The translations under genes and the position numbers were made by a program. Source: Lentzea alba (GTDB lineage: Bacteria > Actinomycetota > Actinomycetes > Mycobacteriales > Pseudonocardiaceae). Taken from it: DNA of 64,000 nucleotides. How positions within the stretch are numbered: the stretch's first letter is position 1; the number at the start of each line of letters is the position of its first letter. Location: the NCBI RefSeq assembly GCF_011067745.1, contig NZ_JAAMPJ010000004.1, forward strand, positions 62,001 through 126,000, written 5' to 3'. Below the pieces are notes generated by a model that had not been told where the DNA came from, ran no database searches, and saw only the letters and a list, made by a program, of their open reading frames with translations. This document shows positions 8,892-17,377 of the stretch, one piece after another.

Positions 8892-9187
8892 GATGGGGTG
8901 CTCCTGTTTGGCCGGGGAAACAGGTTGATCCCTGTCCTGTTGGGGTGGAATCGCGACGTGAATTCTCTCAACCCGGTACCTGGCCTGGTCAAGAGCCAGT
9001 GGGGTAGCGCGTGCACTCTCGCGCTGTGATCAATATTGCACCGCTCGGCCTATTGACTTGGTTGAAAGTTTGATGTTTGTCGGATGGAATTGCGCGACTG
9101 CCTGCACGCGTGCTATGCGTGATCGCTTTCGGTTTCGCAGAGTTAGGATTGTGTTTTTAGTGACCTGCGTGATAGGGGGTCCCGAAA
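8892..9187. other. Upstream region of prenyltransferase operon, no gene seen
   Basis: This 296-bp stretch is relatively AT-rich and lies between the prenyltransferase start and the terminator of the next locus. On the minus strand a TTGACC hexamer (8987-8992) could be a -35 box, but no convincing -10 follows at normal spacing. Short open frames here have no RBS and no coding character. It presumably holds the operon promoter and possibly a regulator site. Confidence 0.35.
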
Positions 9188-9230
9188 CGAACAACAGGGG
9201 TGCCCGCGCGGCGGGCACCCCTGTTGTTCG
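9188..9230. terminator. Perfect 20-bp inverted repeat, intrinsic terminator
   Basis: Arms 9188-9207 and 9211-9230 are perfectly complementary with a 3-nt GCG loop. The repeat lies 14 bp past the stop codon of the lysyl-oxidase-like gene (minus strand). The outer part of the stem is AACAACAGGGG/CCCCTGTTGTT, so the downstream arm on the minus strand is not a pure U tract. It would work from either strand. Confidence 0.85.
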
Positions 9231-9244
9231 TGCGGTGAATTGCG

Positions 9245-10201
9245 CTAACCCAGCGACTCCGCGCAGCGGACCTTGCCGGGACAGCTGCGGATGAGGCGCA
9301 CGGTCGGCGCGGCCTCGATCGGAGACGGCGCCGCGGTCGCGCCCCGCGGCCACTGCAGGTGGATCGCGATCGACGACGCGTTGTTGTCGTAGCTCTTCTC
9401 GAGCAGCATCCGGTCCGAGTTCACGATGTTGACCACGTCGTACACACCGGACGGTACGTGGGTCAGCTCCAGCCACTGGAAGTCGACCTCGTGCTTGTAG
9501 TCGTCACCGGACCCGACGGAGATCCCGAACATCACGTTCAGCGCCGCCGGGTTGTGGTGCTCGCACATGTGACCGTTCAGGCTCTGTGCGAGGAGACCGG
9601 TCGGACTCGCCGGGTCACCGGGCCGGTGGTCGAGCTCGTCGTCCAACTCGTAGCGGTCGCCGAGGCAGAAGCCGTTCTTCCGGTCCGTCACCACGGTTTC
9701 ACCGTCGGGCTTGCGCAGCTGGAAGTGCTCGAAGCCGAGCAGGTGCCAGTGTTCGTGGGTCTCCGCCGGTTCGTAGTAGGCGCCGGCCGGGGTGTCGCGC
9801 TGCGCCTCGTCGAACGAGCGCGGGACCGATCCGTCCACACCGGACTGGATGGCCTGCCGGACCTTCATCGTCGGCTCGTTGACGCTCGACCGACGGGCGT
9901 GCAACAACAACGGGCCGTCGCCGATGTTGTCGATCGAGGTGGTGAACCGGAGGCGGACCGAGCTGATCGGGCCGCCGGAGTGCACGCACCCGCCGCGGGG
10001 CTGCGCGCTGTCGCGCACCATGCAGACGTCCCAGGCGCGGCACGTGAGCGGGTTGCCGGGGAAGCCGCCGGGGCAGCCGACGGGCGCCTGCCGGAGATCG
10101 GGCAGCAGCGGTGCCGGGTCGGCCTGGACGGCTTGGGAGGAAACGAGGGTGCCCGCGGTGATCGTGAGTGCCGCGATCACCGCGCCGATTCTGCTGACCA
10201 T
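9245..10201 (-). CDS. Secreted lysyl-oxidase-like copper enzyme
   Basis: The 318-aa protein starts at ATG 10201 with AGGAGC nine bases upstream. It has a Sec signal peptide ending near VQADPAPL (about residue 27). The lysyl oxidase fold is suggested by LLPDLRQAP at the start of the mature chain, the histidine-rich copper motif THEHWHLLGFEHFQL (about 150), KNGFCLGD, HMCEHH, and the final ELTHVPSGVYDVVNIVN segment that in this family carries the lysine of the LTQ cofactor region. Members oxidise primary amines of lysines or other amines outside the cell. It is the last gene of a three-gene operon, overlapping the preceding oxidoreductase by 25 bp, inside an exopolysaccharide locus. A role in amine oxidation of the matrix or cell-wall material is inference. 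Confidence 0.8.
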   Translation of the reverse strand: MVSRIGAVIAALTITAGTLVSSQAVQADPAPLLPDLRQAPVGCPGGFPGNPLTCRAWDVCMVRDSAQPRGGCVHSGGPISSVRLRFTTSIDNIGDGPLLLHARRSSVNEPTMKVRQAIQSGVDGSVPRSFDEAQRDTPAGAYYEPAETHEHWHLLGFEHFQLRKPDGETVVTDRKNGFCLGDRYELDDELDHRPGDPASPTGLLAQSLNGHMCEHHNPAALNVMFGISVGSGDDYKHEVDFQWLELTHVPSGVYDVVNIVNSDRMLLEKSYDNNASSIAIHLQWPRGATAAPSPIEAAPTVRLIRSCPGKVRCAESLG

Positions 10202-11511
10202 GCGGTGTGCTCCTGGGTCGATGGTCTCCTGATGTCGTGCAGGAGGCGGTCCGCCACCGAGTCGGCGAGCTCGACGCTCGAGTTCCAGCTCGTGACGTTC
10301 GGGTAGACGTGGGCCGTGGTGGCGAGCAGCAGCCGGGTGCCGGGCACCTCGACGGCCGGTCGCGCGGTGAGGTAGCCGAGCGGGTAGACCGGTTCGACGA
10401 ACGGCGCCTTGAAGACGTGGACCTCGTCGACGTCGTCGCGGCTGAGTCCTTTGTGGAGGCTCAGCAGCTGGTCGGTCCACCTGGCGGCGATCGCGCTGTC
10501 GTCCTCGCGGTACAGCGCGGACTCGCGATCGGTGTAGTGCATGACGTACACCAGATGCCGTCCGCCGTAGAGCTCGGTGTCGGTGAGGGCGGACATCTCG
10601 ATCACGCCGTCGAACTCCGTGCCCGACCGCAGCACCGGCGCCCAGTAGTGGCCAGACAACGGCTTGCGGAGGAAGAACAACGTGTTGACGACACCCTGGT
10701 AGGGCAGTCGCACGTCGGGCAGCCGCGGTGCCAGGTCGGCGTCCGCGATGGCCCGCAACGCCGGCAGCGGGACCGTGGAGACCACGTGGTCCGCCTCGAT
10801 CGTCTCGCCGTCGGACAACGTGACCAGGGCGCGGTCCGGTCCGGCTTCCAGCAGGCGCACGGCGGCGTTGGTGCGGACCTCGCCGCCGCCCGCCTCGATG
10901 GCCGCGCGCAGGGCGTCGATCACGCTCTTGTAGCCGCCGCTCGGATAGCCCCGGACGGACTTGTTGCTCTCCCGGCCGAGCCGCTCCCAGAGGTACAGGG
11001 CGGGCACGTCGCCGAACGCCGAGCCGAACTTGGCGCCGAACATCGGGGCGAGCAGCAGGCTCCAGACCTCGTCCCCGTACAGGCCGCGCAACCAGTCCTC
11101 GGTGCGCATCAGGTCGAGGTCCTTGCCCTTGCCGAGCCTGCGCAGCAGCACCGAGATCACGCCGAACCGGATCCGGTTCACCAGACTCAGCGGCCGGAAC
11201 CGCAGCAGGTCCAGCGCGGAGTTGAACGGGCGGTGCACGCCGTCGACGATCATGCCCATCCGGGTGGGCCGCCAGCCGACGCTCTCGCGCGCGCCGACCT
11301 CGTCCAGCAGCGCGAGCAGGGCCGAGTCGGTCGGCATCACGCAGTGGTAGAAGCGCTCGACCGAGCGGCCGCGCGAGGAGAAGAACGTGCCGAGGCCGCC
11401 GAGCTGGTCGCTCGCCTCGAGCAGCGTGACGGCCACGCCGGCGCGGACGAGCCGGTGTGCGGTGGCGAGGCCGCAGATGCCCCCGCCGATTACGACAACT
11501 CGGGGTGTCAT
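10177..11511 (-). CDS. FAD-dependent amine/protoporphyrinogen-oxidase-like oxidoreductase
   Basis: The 444-aa protein starts at ATG 11511, coupled by ATGA to the stop of the upstream glycosyltransferase gene. The N-terminus VVVIGGGICGLATAHRL followed by VTLLEASDQLGGLGTFF is the FAD-binding fold plus second conserved motif of the flavin-containing amine oxidase/protoporphyrinogen oxidase superfamily. A second FAD region is near the C-terminus (VYPNVTSWNSSVELADSVA). No signal peptide or membrane segment is seen. Homologues are common next to polysaccharide glycosyltransferases, including UDP-galactopyranose-mutase-like members, but the reaction is not assigned. Context suggests a step in sugar or lipid-carrier metabolism for the polymer. 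Confidence 0.75.
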   Translation of the reverse strand: MTPRVVVIGGGICGLATAHRLVRAGVAVTLLEASDQLGGLGTFFSSRGRSVERFYHCVMPTDSALLALLDEVGARESVGWRPTRMGMIVDGVHRPFNSALDLLRFRPLSLVNRIRFGVISVLLRRLGKGKDLDLMRTEDWLRGLYGDEVWSLLLAPMFGAKFGSAFGDVPALYLWERLGRESNKSVRGYPSGGYKSVIDALRAAIEAGGGEVRTNAAVRLLEAGPDRALVTLSDGETIEADHVVSTVPLPALRAIADADLAPRLPDVRLPYQGVVNTLFFLRKPLSGHYWAPVLRSGTEFDGVIEMSALTDTELYGGRHLVYVMHYTDRESALYREDDSAIAARWTDQLLSLHKGLSRDDVDEVHVFKAPFVEPVYPLGYLTARPAVEVPGTRLLLATTAHVYPNVTSWNSSVELADSVADRLLHDIRRPSTQEHTAWSAESAR

Positions 11512-12335
11512 CAGAGCTTCCGGTAGGGAACGGGCGTGAGCCGATCACGCGTGAGCAGGCGCAGGTACTGCATCAGCGTGCGGCCGAGCTTGAGCTTGCT
11601 GGGGCTGGGCTTGCGGTCGTAGCGCAGCTTCAGCGGGATCTCGGTGACCACCGGCGCGCAGTGCCGGAGCTTCATCAGGAGCTCGACCATGCAGGCGAAG
11701 CCGCGTTCCTCGACCAGCCGTTCGCCCCAGTGCGCGGCGGCCCGGTTGAGCAGGCTCACCCGGTAGGCGCGGAACCCGCTGGTGAAGTCCTGGACGCCCT
11801 CGAACCGCACCACGCGGCTGAAGACGGCGGTCGCGCCGCGGGAGAGCACCCGGCGCCACCGCGGCGCCGTCGAGTCGTCGCCGCCCTCGACGAACCGGGA
11901 GCAGATCACGACGTCCGCGCCGTTGGAGATCTCCTTGAGCAGCGCGGGAATCACGTCCGGGTCGTGGGTGTCGTCGGCGTCCATGACGATCGCGACGTCG
12001 TCGGGCGCGGCCTGCGCGAGCACCGCCCGCAGTCCTGATTGGACGGCCTGGCCGAGCCCGAGGTTCACCGGGTGGCGCACCAGCCGGACGTCGAGCCCGC
12101 GCACCCCGGCCGCGCAGTCACCGGTGCCGTCGGACGAGCCGTCGTCGACCACCCAGACCGTGATCCGGTCGGCGAGCTCGACCTCGGCGATGCGCCGCAG
12201 CAACGGCGGGAGCGCCGCCGCCTCGTTGTAGGCGGGGAGGACGACGTGGATGTCGCCGCACGTGCGGACGTCGTGCTGCACGGCCGCTGCCGGGCCCCCG
12301 GCAGAATGCCGGACGCCGTGTTCGTCGACTCTCAC
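11511..12335 (-). CDS. Family 2 glycosyltransferase, polyprenyl-phosphate hexosyltransferase type
   Basis: The 274-aa protein starts at GTG 12335 (G-rich RBS about eight bases upstream). It has the GT-A core of dolichol-phosphate mannosyltransferase relatives: IHVVLPAYNEAAALPPLL, VVDDGSSDGTGD, the metal-binding MDADDTHDPDVI, and FTSGFRAYRV. There is no C-terminal membrane pair, so it is the soluble short form. It probably transfers a hexose from a nucleotide sugar to polyprenyl phosphate or a lipid-linked intermediate. First gene of the minus-strand operon that ends with the lysyl-oxidase-like gene. Confidence 0.85.
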   Translation of the reverse strand: MRVDEHGVRHSAGGPAAAVQHDVRTCGDIHVVLPAYNEAAALPPLLRRIAEVELADRITVWVVDDGSSDGTGDCAAGVRGLDVRLVRHPVNLGLGQAVQSGLRAVLAQAAPDDVAIVMDADDTHDPDVIPALLKEISNGADVVICSRFVEGGDDSTAPRWRRVLSRGATAVFSRVVRFEGVQDFTSGFRAYRVSLLNRAAAHWGERLVEERGFACMVELLMKLRHCAPVVTEIPLKLRYDRKPSPSKLKLGRTLMQYLRLLTRDRLTPVPYRKL

Positions 12336-12572
12336 TCAATACCCCCCACTTCGGTGGTCCACGGTTGGTGGAGGGAATTATTGACACGGCGTGATAAAGC
12401 TTTGAGGCGGCCCTGGCAAGTTCAGGGCAGGAATTACGTCGAAACCTCACCAACCGCGTTCGTCTGGAACACCAAAGGGGGAATGTTGACACCCGAAATG
12501 ATGATTTCATTGCTCAAGTTCACTCTTTCGCGCAGTTCCGCTGTAAAAACTCCTTCGATCGGATGATCTTCA
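12336..12572. promoter_or_regulatory. Divergent promoter region of the exopolysaccharide locus
   Basis: This 237-bp AT-richer region separates two divergent transcription units. On the minus strand TTGCCA (12414-12419) and TATCAC (12391-12396) are 17 bp apart and make a plausible promoter about 50 bp ahead of the family 2 glycosyltransferase gene. On the plus strand TTGACA occurs at 12381-12386 and 12486-12491, but neither has a convincing -10 box at standard spacing. Confidence 0.4.
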
Positions 12573-14021
12573 ATGAGGCGATTCTCGGCGGTGGCCGTTC
12601 AGACCGCACCACTGCAGGCGGACGACGTGCCGGAGGTCGGCCACCGACGACCGCCGCTGCCCCACGGCCGGCCGCGCCGGGCCCGGGACCTGCTCAGCCG
12701 GGTCAACGCGGTCGCGGTGCTGCTCGTCCTGGTCGACAGCGCCACGCTCGCGGCGGTGTGCCTGGACCGCGGGATCGGGTGGACCTGGAGCGGGGCGATC
12801 GCGGCGACCGTGCTCACGATCAGGGCGACCTGGCGGGTCTACCGCCGGCGGCTGTGGCTGTCGTGGCTGCAGGACCTGCCCCGGTCCGCGGCGAGCACCG
12901 CGCTGGCGTTCGCGCTGCTCACCGGCATCGGCCTGATCAGCTCCGCACCCGCTGACGAGGTCGTCGCGGTGCAGTGGGCGATGATCACGTTCGCGCTGGT
13001 CATCGAGCCGACCAGGTGGTGCGTGTTCGCGTTCGGCCGGTGGTGCCGCCGGCGGTTCGACCGCTGCGACCGCACGATCATCGTCGGCGCGGGCGAGGTC
13101 GGCGTGAACCTCGCCAAGACGATGCTGGAGCACCCCCAGTTCGGGCTGCGACCGGTCGCGTTCGCCGACTCCGGCCCTGATCCGGACCGCCACCACCCCG
13201 GCCTGGAGGTCGTGGACGGCGACCTGGCCGACGCGATCATCAGGCTGCGGGCGGGCACCGTGGTGCTCGCGTTCTCGCACACCCGCGACTCACCGCTGGT
13301 CGAGGCGGCCATCACGGCTCACCGACTGGGCTGCTCGACGCTCGTCGTGCCCCGGATGTACGAGCTGCACCCGGACGGTCCGGGCATCGAACGGCTGCGC
13401 AGCTACCCGCTGATGCGCCTCGGCACCGCGCCGACCAGCAGGCCCACCTGGTGGATCAAGCGCGCGGCCGACCTGCTGCTCGCGGCGGTCGCCCTGGTCG
13501 TGCTCGCGCCGGTCATCGGCCTGTGCGCGCTCGCGGTGCTGGTCGAGAGCGGCCGGCCGCTGTTCTTCCGCCAGGTCCGCGTCGGCATGGACGACCGCAC
13601 GTTCGTCCTCTACAAGATCCGCAGCGTCCGCCAGTCCGGCGAGGACGACTCGCAGGTCAAGTGGTCGGTCGAGGGCGATTCCCGGGTCGGTCCGGTCGGG
13701 CGGTTCCTGCGCCGGACGTCGCTGGACGAGCTGCCCCAGTTGTGGAACGTCCTGCGCGGGGACATGTGCGTGGTGGGACCTCGGCCGGAGCGTCCCGGTT
13801 TCGTTCGCGAGTTTTCGGCAATTCACGAGCTATATTGGGCTCGCCATCGCGTTCCGACCGGCCTGACGGGGCTCGCTCAGGTCCACGGGTTGCGCGGTGA
13901 CACCTCAATCGCAGACAGGTCTCGATACGACAACTACTACATCGCGAATTGGTCGTTGTGGCTGGACCTGAGGATTCTACTGATGACAGCGGGTGAGTTG
14001 TGTTGCCGCAGAAATCGCTGA
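12573..14021 (+). CDS. Initiating undecaprenyl-phosphate sugar-phosphate transferase (WbaP/CpsE-like)
   Basis: The 482-aa protein has membrane segments in its N-terminal third, a Rossmann-like centre (RTIIVGAGEVGVNLAKTM) and the C-terminal bacterial sugar transferase domain. That domain has a re-entrant hydrophobic helix (LLLAAVALVVLAPVIGLCAL), FFRQVRVGMDDRTF, RFLRRTSLDELPQLWNVLRG and VGPRPERPGFV, the family signature. It attaches the first sugar phosphate to undecaprenyl phosphate on the inner membrane face and so starts polymer synthesis. The start is the ATG at 12573; the N-terminal 25 residues are weakly conserved in character. Overlaps the next gene by 22 bp. Confidence 0.9.
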   Translation: MRRFSAVAVQTAPLQADDVPEVGHRRPPLPHGRPRRARDLLSRVNAVAVLLVLVDSATLAAVCLDRGIGWTWSGAIAATVLTIRATWRVYRRRLWLSWLQDLPRSAASTALAFALLTGIGLISSAPADEVVAVQWAMITFALVIEPTRWCVFAFGRWCRRRFDRCDRTIIVGAGEVGVNLAKTMLEHPQFGLRPVAFADSGPDPDRHHPGLEVVDGDLADAIIRLRAGTVVLAFSHTRDSPLVEAAITAHRLGCSTLVVPRMYELHPDGPGIERLRSYPLMRLGTAPTSRPTWWIKRAADLLLAAVALVVLAPVIGLCALAVLVESGRPLFFRQVRVGMDDRTFVLYKIRSVRQSGEDDSQVKWSVEGDSRVGPVGRFLRRTSLDELPQLWNVLRGDMCVVGPRPERPGFVREFSAIHELYWARHRVPTGLTGLAQVHGLRGDTSIADRSRYDNYYIANWSLWLDLRILLMTAGELCCRRNR

Positions 14022-15238
14022 TCCGACGATTCACCGGTGTCGTTCTGGTGTTGTGCACGACCGCCGCCTGTTCGGTCGGCGCGGCGTCCGAGCCCATCAT
14101 CACCGGCCCGGCGCCGCGGCCCCTCGCGCCCTGCGCGTGGTGGTACGGGATCGGCGACTCGCCGGCGCAGTGGGAGATCAGGGCCGCCGCCGAGCACTAC
14201 GACGTCGTGGTGCTCAACGCGTGGGAGACGGCGGCCATGCGCAAGATCCACGAGCTGAACCGCAAAGTGAAGGTCCTGGTGTACAAGGACTTCTCCAGCT
14301 CCCGCAACTACTCGGGAGCTGTCGAGAGCGGCCGGGACGCCAAGTACCTGCCCACCGGGGTCGGGTTCGTCGCGGCGGAACAGCAGCATCCCGAGTGGTT
14401 CGCCCTGGACACGGCCGGGAAGCGCATCGAGTGGACCGGCTACCCGAAGCACTGGCAGATGGCCGTGTGGGACAAGGCCTACCAGCAGGCGTGGACGGAC
14501 GCCGTGGTCGGTGAGGTGCTCCGCGAGGGCTGGGACGGGGTGCTGGCGGACAACGACTTCACCTCGCTCAAGTACTACTCGCCGGCCGTGCTGAAGGGCA
14601 CCGCCGACGCCGCGGCGACCGACCGGCTGCTGCGCGACGGCCTCGACGGCCTGCTCGCGCTCGCGGGCGACGCCCTGGAGAAGTCCGGGAAGATGCTGGT
14701 GCCCAACGTGTCCGAGTCGCAGCTGACGCCGGGCCGGTGGTCGGCGCACTCGCGGTACGCGGGCGCGATGGAGGAGAACTTCGGTCTGCGCGGCGACGAC
14801 GGCACCGGCGAGCTGATCACGTTCCAGGGCAACCAGTTCAAGGAGCAGCGCGCCCAGGCCGCGCTCGGCGAGTCGTGGCTGCTGCTGATCACGCACACGA
14901 AGACGGAGCAGGAGGAACGCGTCGGGTACGCGTCCGCCGCGCTGCTCGCGAGCCCGCACACGTGCTGGACCAGGGCGAACCCCGACTACAAGAGCCCGTA
15001 CTGGTCGCTGTACCAGGACGCGCGGCTCGGTGAGGCCAGGGAGACGGCCAACCGCATGCCGTCCGGGGTGTGGACACGGCTCTTCACCGGCGGCTGGGTG
15101 GCTGTGAACCCGACGAAGGCCGCCGTGCGGCTGACCCCGCCAGCGGGCCTGTTCACGATGCGGGGCGAGCCGGCCCCGCCGGAGCTGGACCTGCCCGCCG
15201 CCGATGCCGCCGTGCTAGTCAGCTCCCTGAGGCGGTGA
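14000..15238 (+). CDS. Secreted lipoprotein, putative glycoside-hydrolase-like (GHL/TIM-barrel)
   Basis: The 412-aa protein starts at GTG 14000 (TTG 14003 also possible). The N-terminus is a signal peptide with a likely lipobox ending in TTAAC at about residue 23. The mature part begins WWYGIGDSPAQWE and contains WDGVLADNDFTSLKYYSP and MVPNVSES, a pattern of putative glycosyl hydrolases related to GHL15/endo-galactosaminidase-like barrels in which acidic residues near DGVLADND would be catalytic. It is co-transcribed with the initiating transferase, so a role in trimming or releasing the polymer outside the membrane is likely but inferred. Its last 20 bp overlap the convergent glycosyltransferase gene. 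Confidence 0.65.
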   Translation: MLPQKSLIRRFTGVVLVLCTTAACSVGAASEPIITGPAPRPLAPCAWWYGIGDSPAQWEIRAAAEHYDVVVLNAWETAAMRKIHELNRKVKVLVYKDFSSSRNYSGAVESGRDAKYLPTGVGFVAAEQQHPEWFALDTAGKRIEWTGYPKHWQMAVWDKAYQQAWTDAVVGEVLREGWDGVLADNDFTSLKYYSPAVLKGTADAAATDRLLRDGLDGLLALAGDALEKSGKMLVPNVSESQLTPGRWSAHSRYAGAMEENFGLRGDDGTGELITFQGNQFKEQRAQAALGESWLLLITHTKTEQEERVGYASAALLASPHTCWTRANPDYKSPYWSLYQDARLGEARETANRMPSGVWTRLFTGGWVAVNPTKAAVRLTPPAGLFTMRGEPAPPELDLPAADAAVLVSSLRR

Positions 15239-16316
15239 GCTTGCGGTACAGGTCGAGGTGACGCCGCGCGCACACCTCCGCCGTGAACCGCTCGCGTGCC
15301 CTGATCGCCAGCTTCTCGCCTGTCTCGGCGGGGTCGGGGTCGTGGAACAGGCCGCTGAGCTTCGCGGCGAGGGCGGCCACGTCGCCGGGACGCGGGCAGT
15401 CGGAGCCGGGAATGCCCAGCATGTCCGCCACACCGCCGGTGTCCGTCGCGACCACGGGTTTGCCCGCCGCCATGGCCTCCGCGACCACGAGCGGTTGCTG
15501 TTCCATTGTGGACGGCAACACCAGTGCGTCGTGCTCCAGCAGCAGCTCGGGGACGTCGGTGCGGAAGCCCAGGAACCGCACCCGGTTCGCGATTCCCCGG
15601 CGGACCGCCCTGCCCTCGGCCTGCGTCCTCAGTGGACCGTCGCCGACGACCGTGAGCGTCGCGTCCTCCGGCATCGTGGTTTCCAGCGCGTCCAACAGGG
15701 TCAGCAAACCTTTGCGCTCGACGAGCAGGCCCACGAACACCAGTTTGCGGATCGGACCTTCTGGTGGGTTCGCGGCGCCGACGTCGACGCAGTTGTCGAT
15801 GTGCGTCATGCGGTGGGGCGGCACGTACAGCCGTTCGCGCAGGAACCGTCCCATCTCCCTGGCGGGCACAACGGTCCGGTGCACGACACGGGCGACGGCG
15901 GCGTCGGCGGCGAGCACGGCCCGTGTGTAGGCCGGTGGTGGTTCCGCGCCTCGCACGTTGCGGAACCACTGCTCACCCACGTCGTCCGGCACGCCGTGAT
16001 AGGTGTGCGCGATCTTGGTGCCGGTGGTCGCGAGGGGCGCGCAGACCAGTCCGGCTCTCCGGTCCTGGGCGTGCACCACGTCCGGCCGCCACGCCCTGAT
16101 CGCGGCGCGCGCCTGCCGCGCCGCCCGCAGGTCGCCCTTGCGGGGGACGAGGATCTCCTCCAGGTACGGGTCGACGAGCTCGGCGCCGCGCCGGGGCCGT
16201 GGGCCGAACACGCGCACGTCGGCGTCGCCGGACTTGGCGAGCGCGGCGGCCAGGCGCACCGTGACGTCCACCGGCCCGCCGCTGTCCTGGGTGAGCAGGT
16301 AGGCGATCCGTGTCAT
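15219..16316 (-). CDS. Family 4 glycosyltransferase
   Basis: The 365-aa GT-B protein has the N-terminal acceptor domain starting RIAYLLTQDSGGPVDVTVRL and a C-terminal GT4 domain with LVFVGLLVERKGLLTLLDAL, VVGDGP and the nucleotide-sugar-binding E-x7-E motif in EQQPLVVAEAMAAGKPVVA. No membrane segments are present. It is the last gene of a nine-gene minus-strand operon and starts (ATG 16316) inside the stop of the upstream GT4 gene. The sugar donor is not predictable. Confidence 0.88.
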   Translation of the reverse strand: MTRIAYLLTQDSGGPVDVTVRLAAALAKSGDADVRVFGPRPRRGAELVDPYLEEILVPRKGDLRAARQARAAIRAWRPDVVHAQDRRAGLVCAPLATTGTKIAHTYHGVPDDVGEQWFRNVRGAEPPPAYTRAVLAADAAVARVVHRTVVPAREMGRFLRERLYVPPHRMTHIDNCVDVGAANPPEGPIRKLVFVGLLVERKGLLTLLDALETTMPEDATLTVVGDGPLRTQAEGRAVRRGIANRVRFLGFRTDVPELLLEHDALVLPSTMEQQPLVVAEAMAAGKPVVATDTGGVADMLGIPGSDCPRPGDVAALAAKLSGLFHDPDPAETGEKLAIRARERFTAEVCARRHLDLYRKLTASGS

Positions 16317-17377
16317 CGTCGTCCTTCCGTGGAGACCAGGTTCCGGCTGAGAGCCACGAGCTGGTCGGTCATGCGGTCGCGGTCGAAGAGGGTCTCGGCC
16401 CTGAGCCGCCCGCGTTTGCCTTCCGCGCCTGCGAGCTCGGGGTCCGCCAGCCTGAGCGCAATCGCTTGCGCCAGGGCTTTCGTGTCGTTCTTGGGCACTA
16501 CTTCGCCGGCGTCGCCGAGGCTTTGCCGCACGCCTTCCACCTCGAACGCGATCACCGATCGTCCGCAGGCCATTGCTTCCAGCGGCACCAACGCCATGCC
16601 TTCGGCGCGTGAGGGCAGGACGACGACGTCTGCTTTGGCGTAGAAGTCGGCCACGGTGTCGCTGTGTCCGAGCCAGTGCACCTGTGGATGCTTGGTGGCT
16701 TGGAGCGTTGCGGCCATCGGGCCGTCACCGACGATCAGGAGTTGGGCGTCCGGCACGGCTGCCAGCACCTGCGGCCAGGCTTGGAGCAGCAGGTCCTGGC
16801 CCTTTTGGCGGGCTACCCGGCCGACGCACACCGCCGTGGGTGTGTCGTCTTCTTTGGGTTCGGGGTGCAACTGTTGGGTGTCGACGCCGTTGCAGACGAC
16901 CGCGGCTGGTGCTGTCACGCCTGCGCCGCGACCGGCTTTGAGCTCGTCGTCGCTGACGCACACGAGCAGGTGGGTCCAGCGGGAGGCCAGCGCTTCCCAA
17001 CGTCGGCAAACGCGGCTCAGCAGTCCTTCGGCGATGCGGAACGACCACAGGTGCGGCTGGAAGACGGTGGGGGTCTTGCCCCTGGTGACGAGCCTGCCGA
17101 GCCCGGCTTTGGAGCTGTGCAGGTGCACGAGGTCCGGTTGCAGCTTGCGGAGGGCCTTGCGCAGATCCAGGAGTTCTCGTGCGGTGCGAGGACCGGGGGA
17201 GCGGGTCGCGTGCCAGAGGTGGACCGGGATTCCGCTGGTGCGGGCTTCGTCAGCCAGCCAGCCCGGTGGACAGGCGATGGTGACCTCCCATCCCCGTTGT
17301 TGCTGGGCTTTGGCCAGTGCCAGCACCACGACAGCGACTCCGGCCTCGACCGGTTGCGTCACGTGGACGACCTTCAC
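16313..17377 (-). CDS. Family 4 glycosyltransferase
   Basis: The 354-aa GT-B protein starts at GTG 17377 with AGGAGC upstream, overlapping the flippase stop by four bases (GTGA). The open frame continues upstream only as antisense to the flippase gene. Motifs: HVTQPVEAGVAVVVLALAKA in the acceptor domain, AVCVGRVARQKGQDLLLQAW and EGMALVPLEAMACGRSVIAF in the donor domain. Part of the exopolysaccharide operon; builds one linkage of the repeat unit or the acceptor lipid. Confidence 0.88.
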   Translation of the reverse strand: MKVVHVTQPVEAGVAVVVLALAKAQQQRGWEVTIACPPGWLADEARTSGIPVHLWHATRSPGPRTARELLDLRKALRKLQPDLVHLHSSKAGLGRLVTRGKTPTVFQPHLWSFRIAEGLLSRVCRRWEALASRWTHLLVCVSDDELKAGRGAGVTAPAAVVCNGVDTQQLHPEPKEDDTPTAVCVGRVARQKGQDLLLQAWPQVLAAVPDAQLLIVGDGPMAATLQATKHPQVHWLGHSDTVADFYAKADVVVLPSRAEGMALVPLEAMACGRSVIAFEVEGVRQSLGDAGEVVPKNDTKALAQAIALRLADPELAGAEGKRGRLRAETLFDRDRMTDQLVALSRNLVSTEGRR

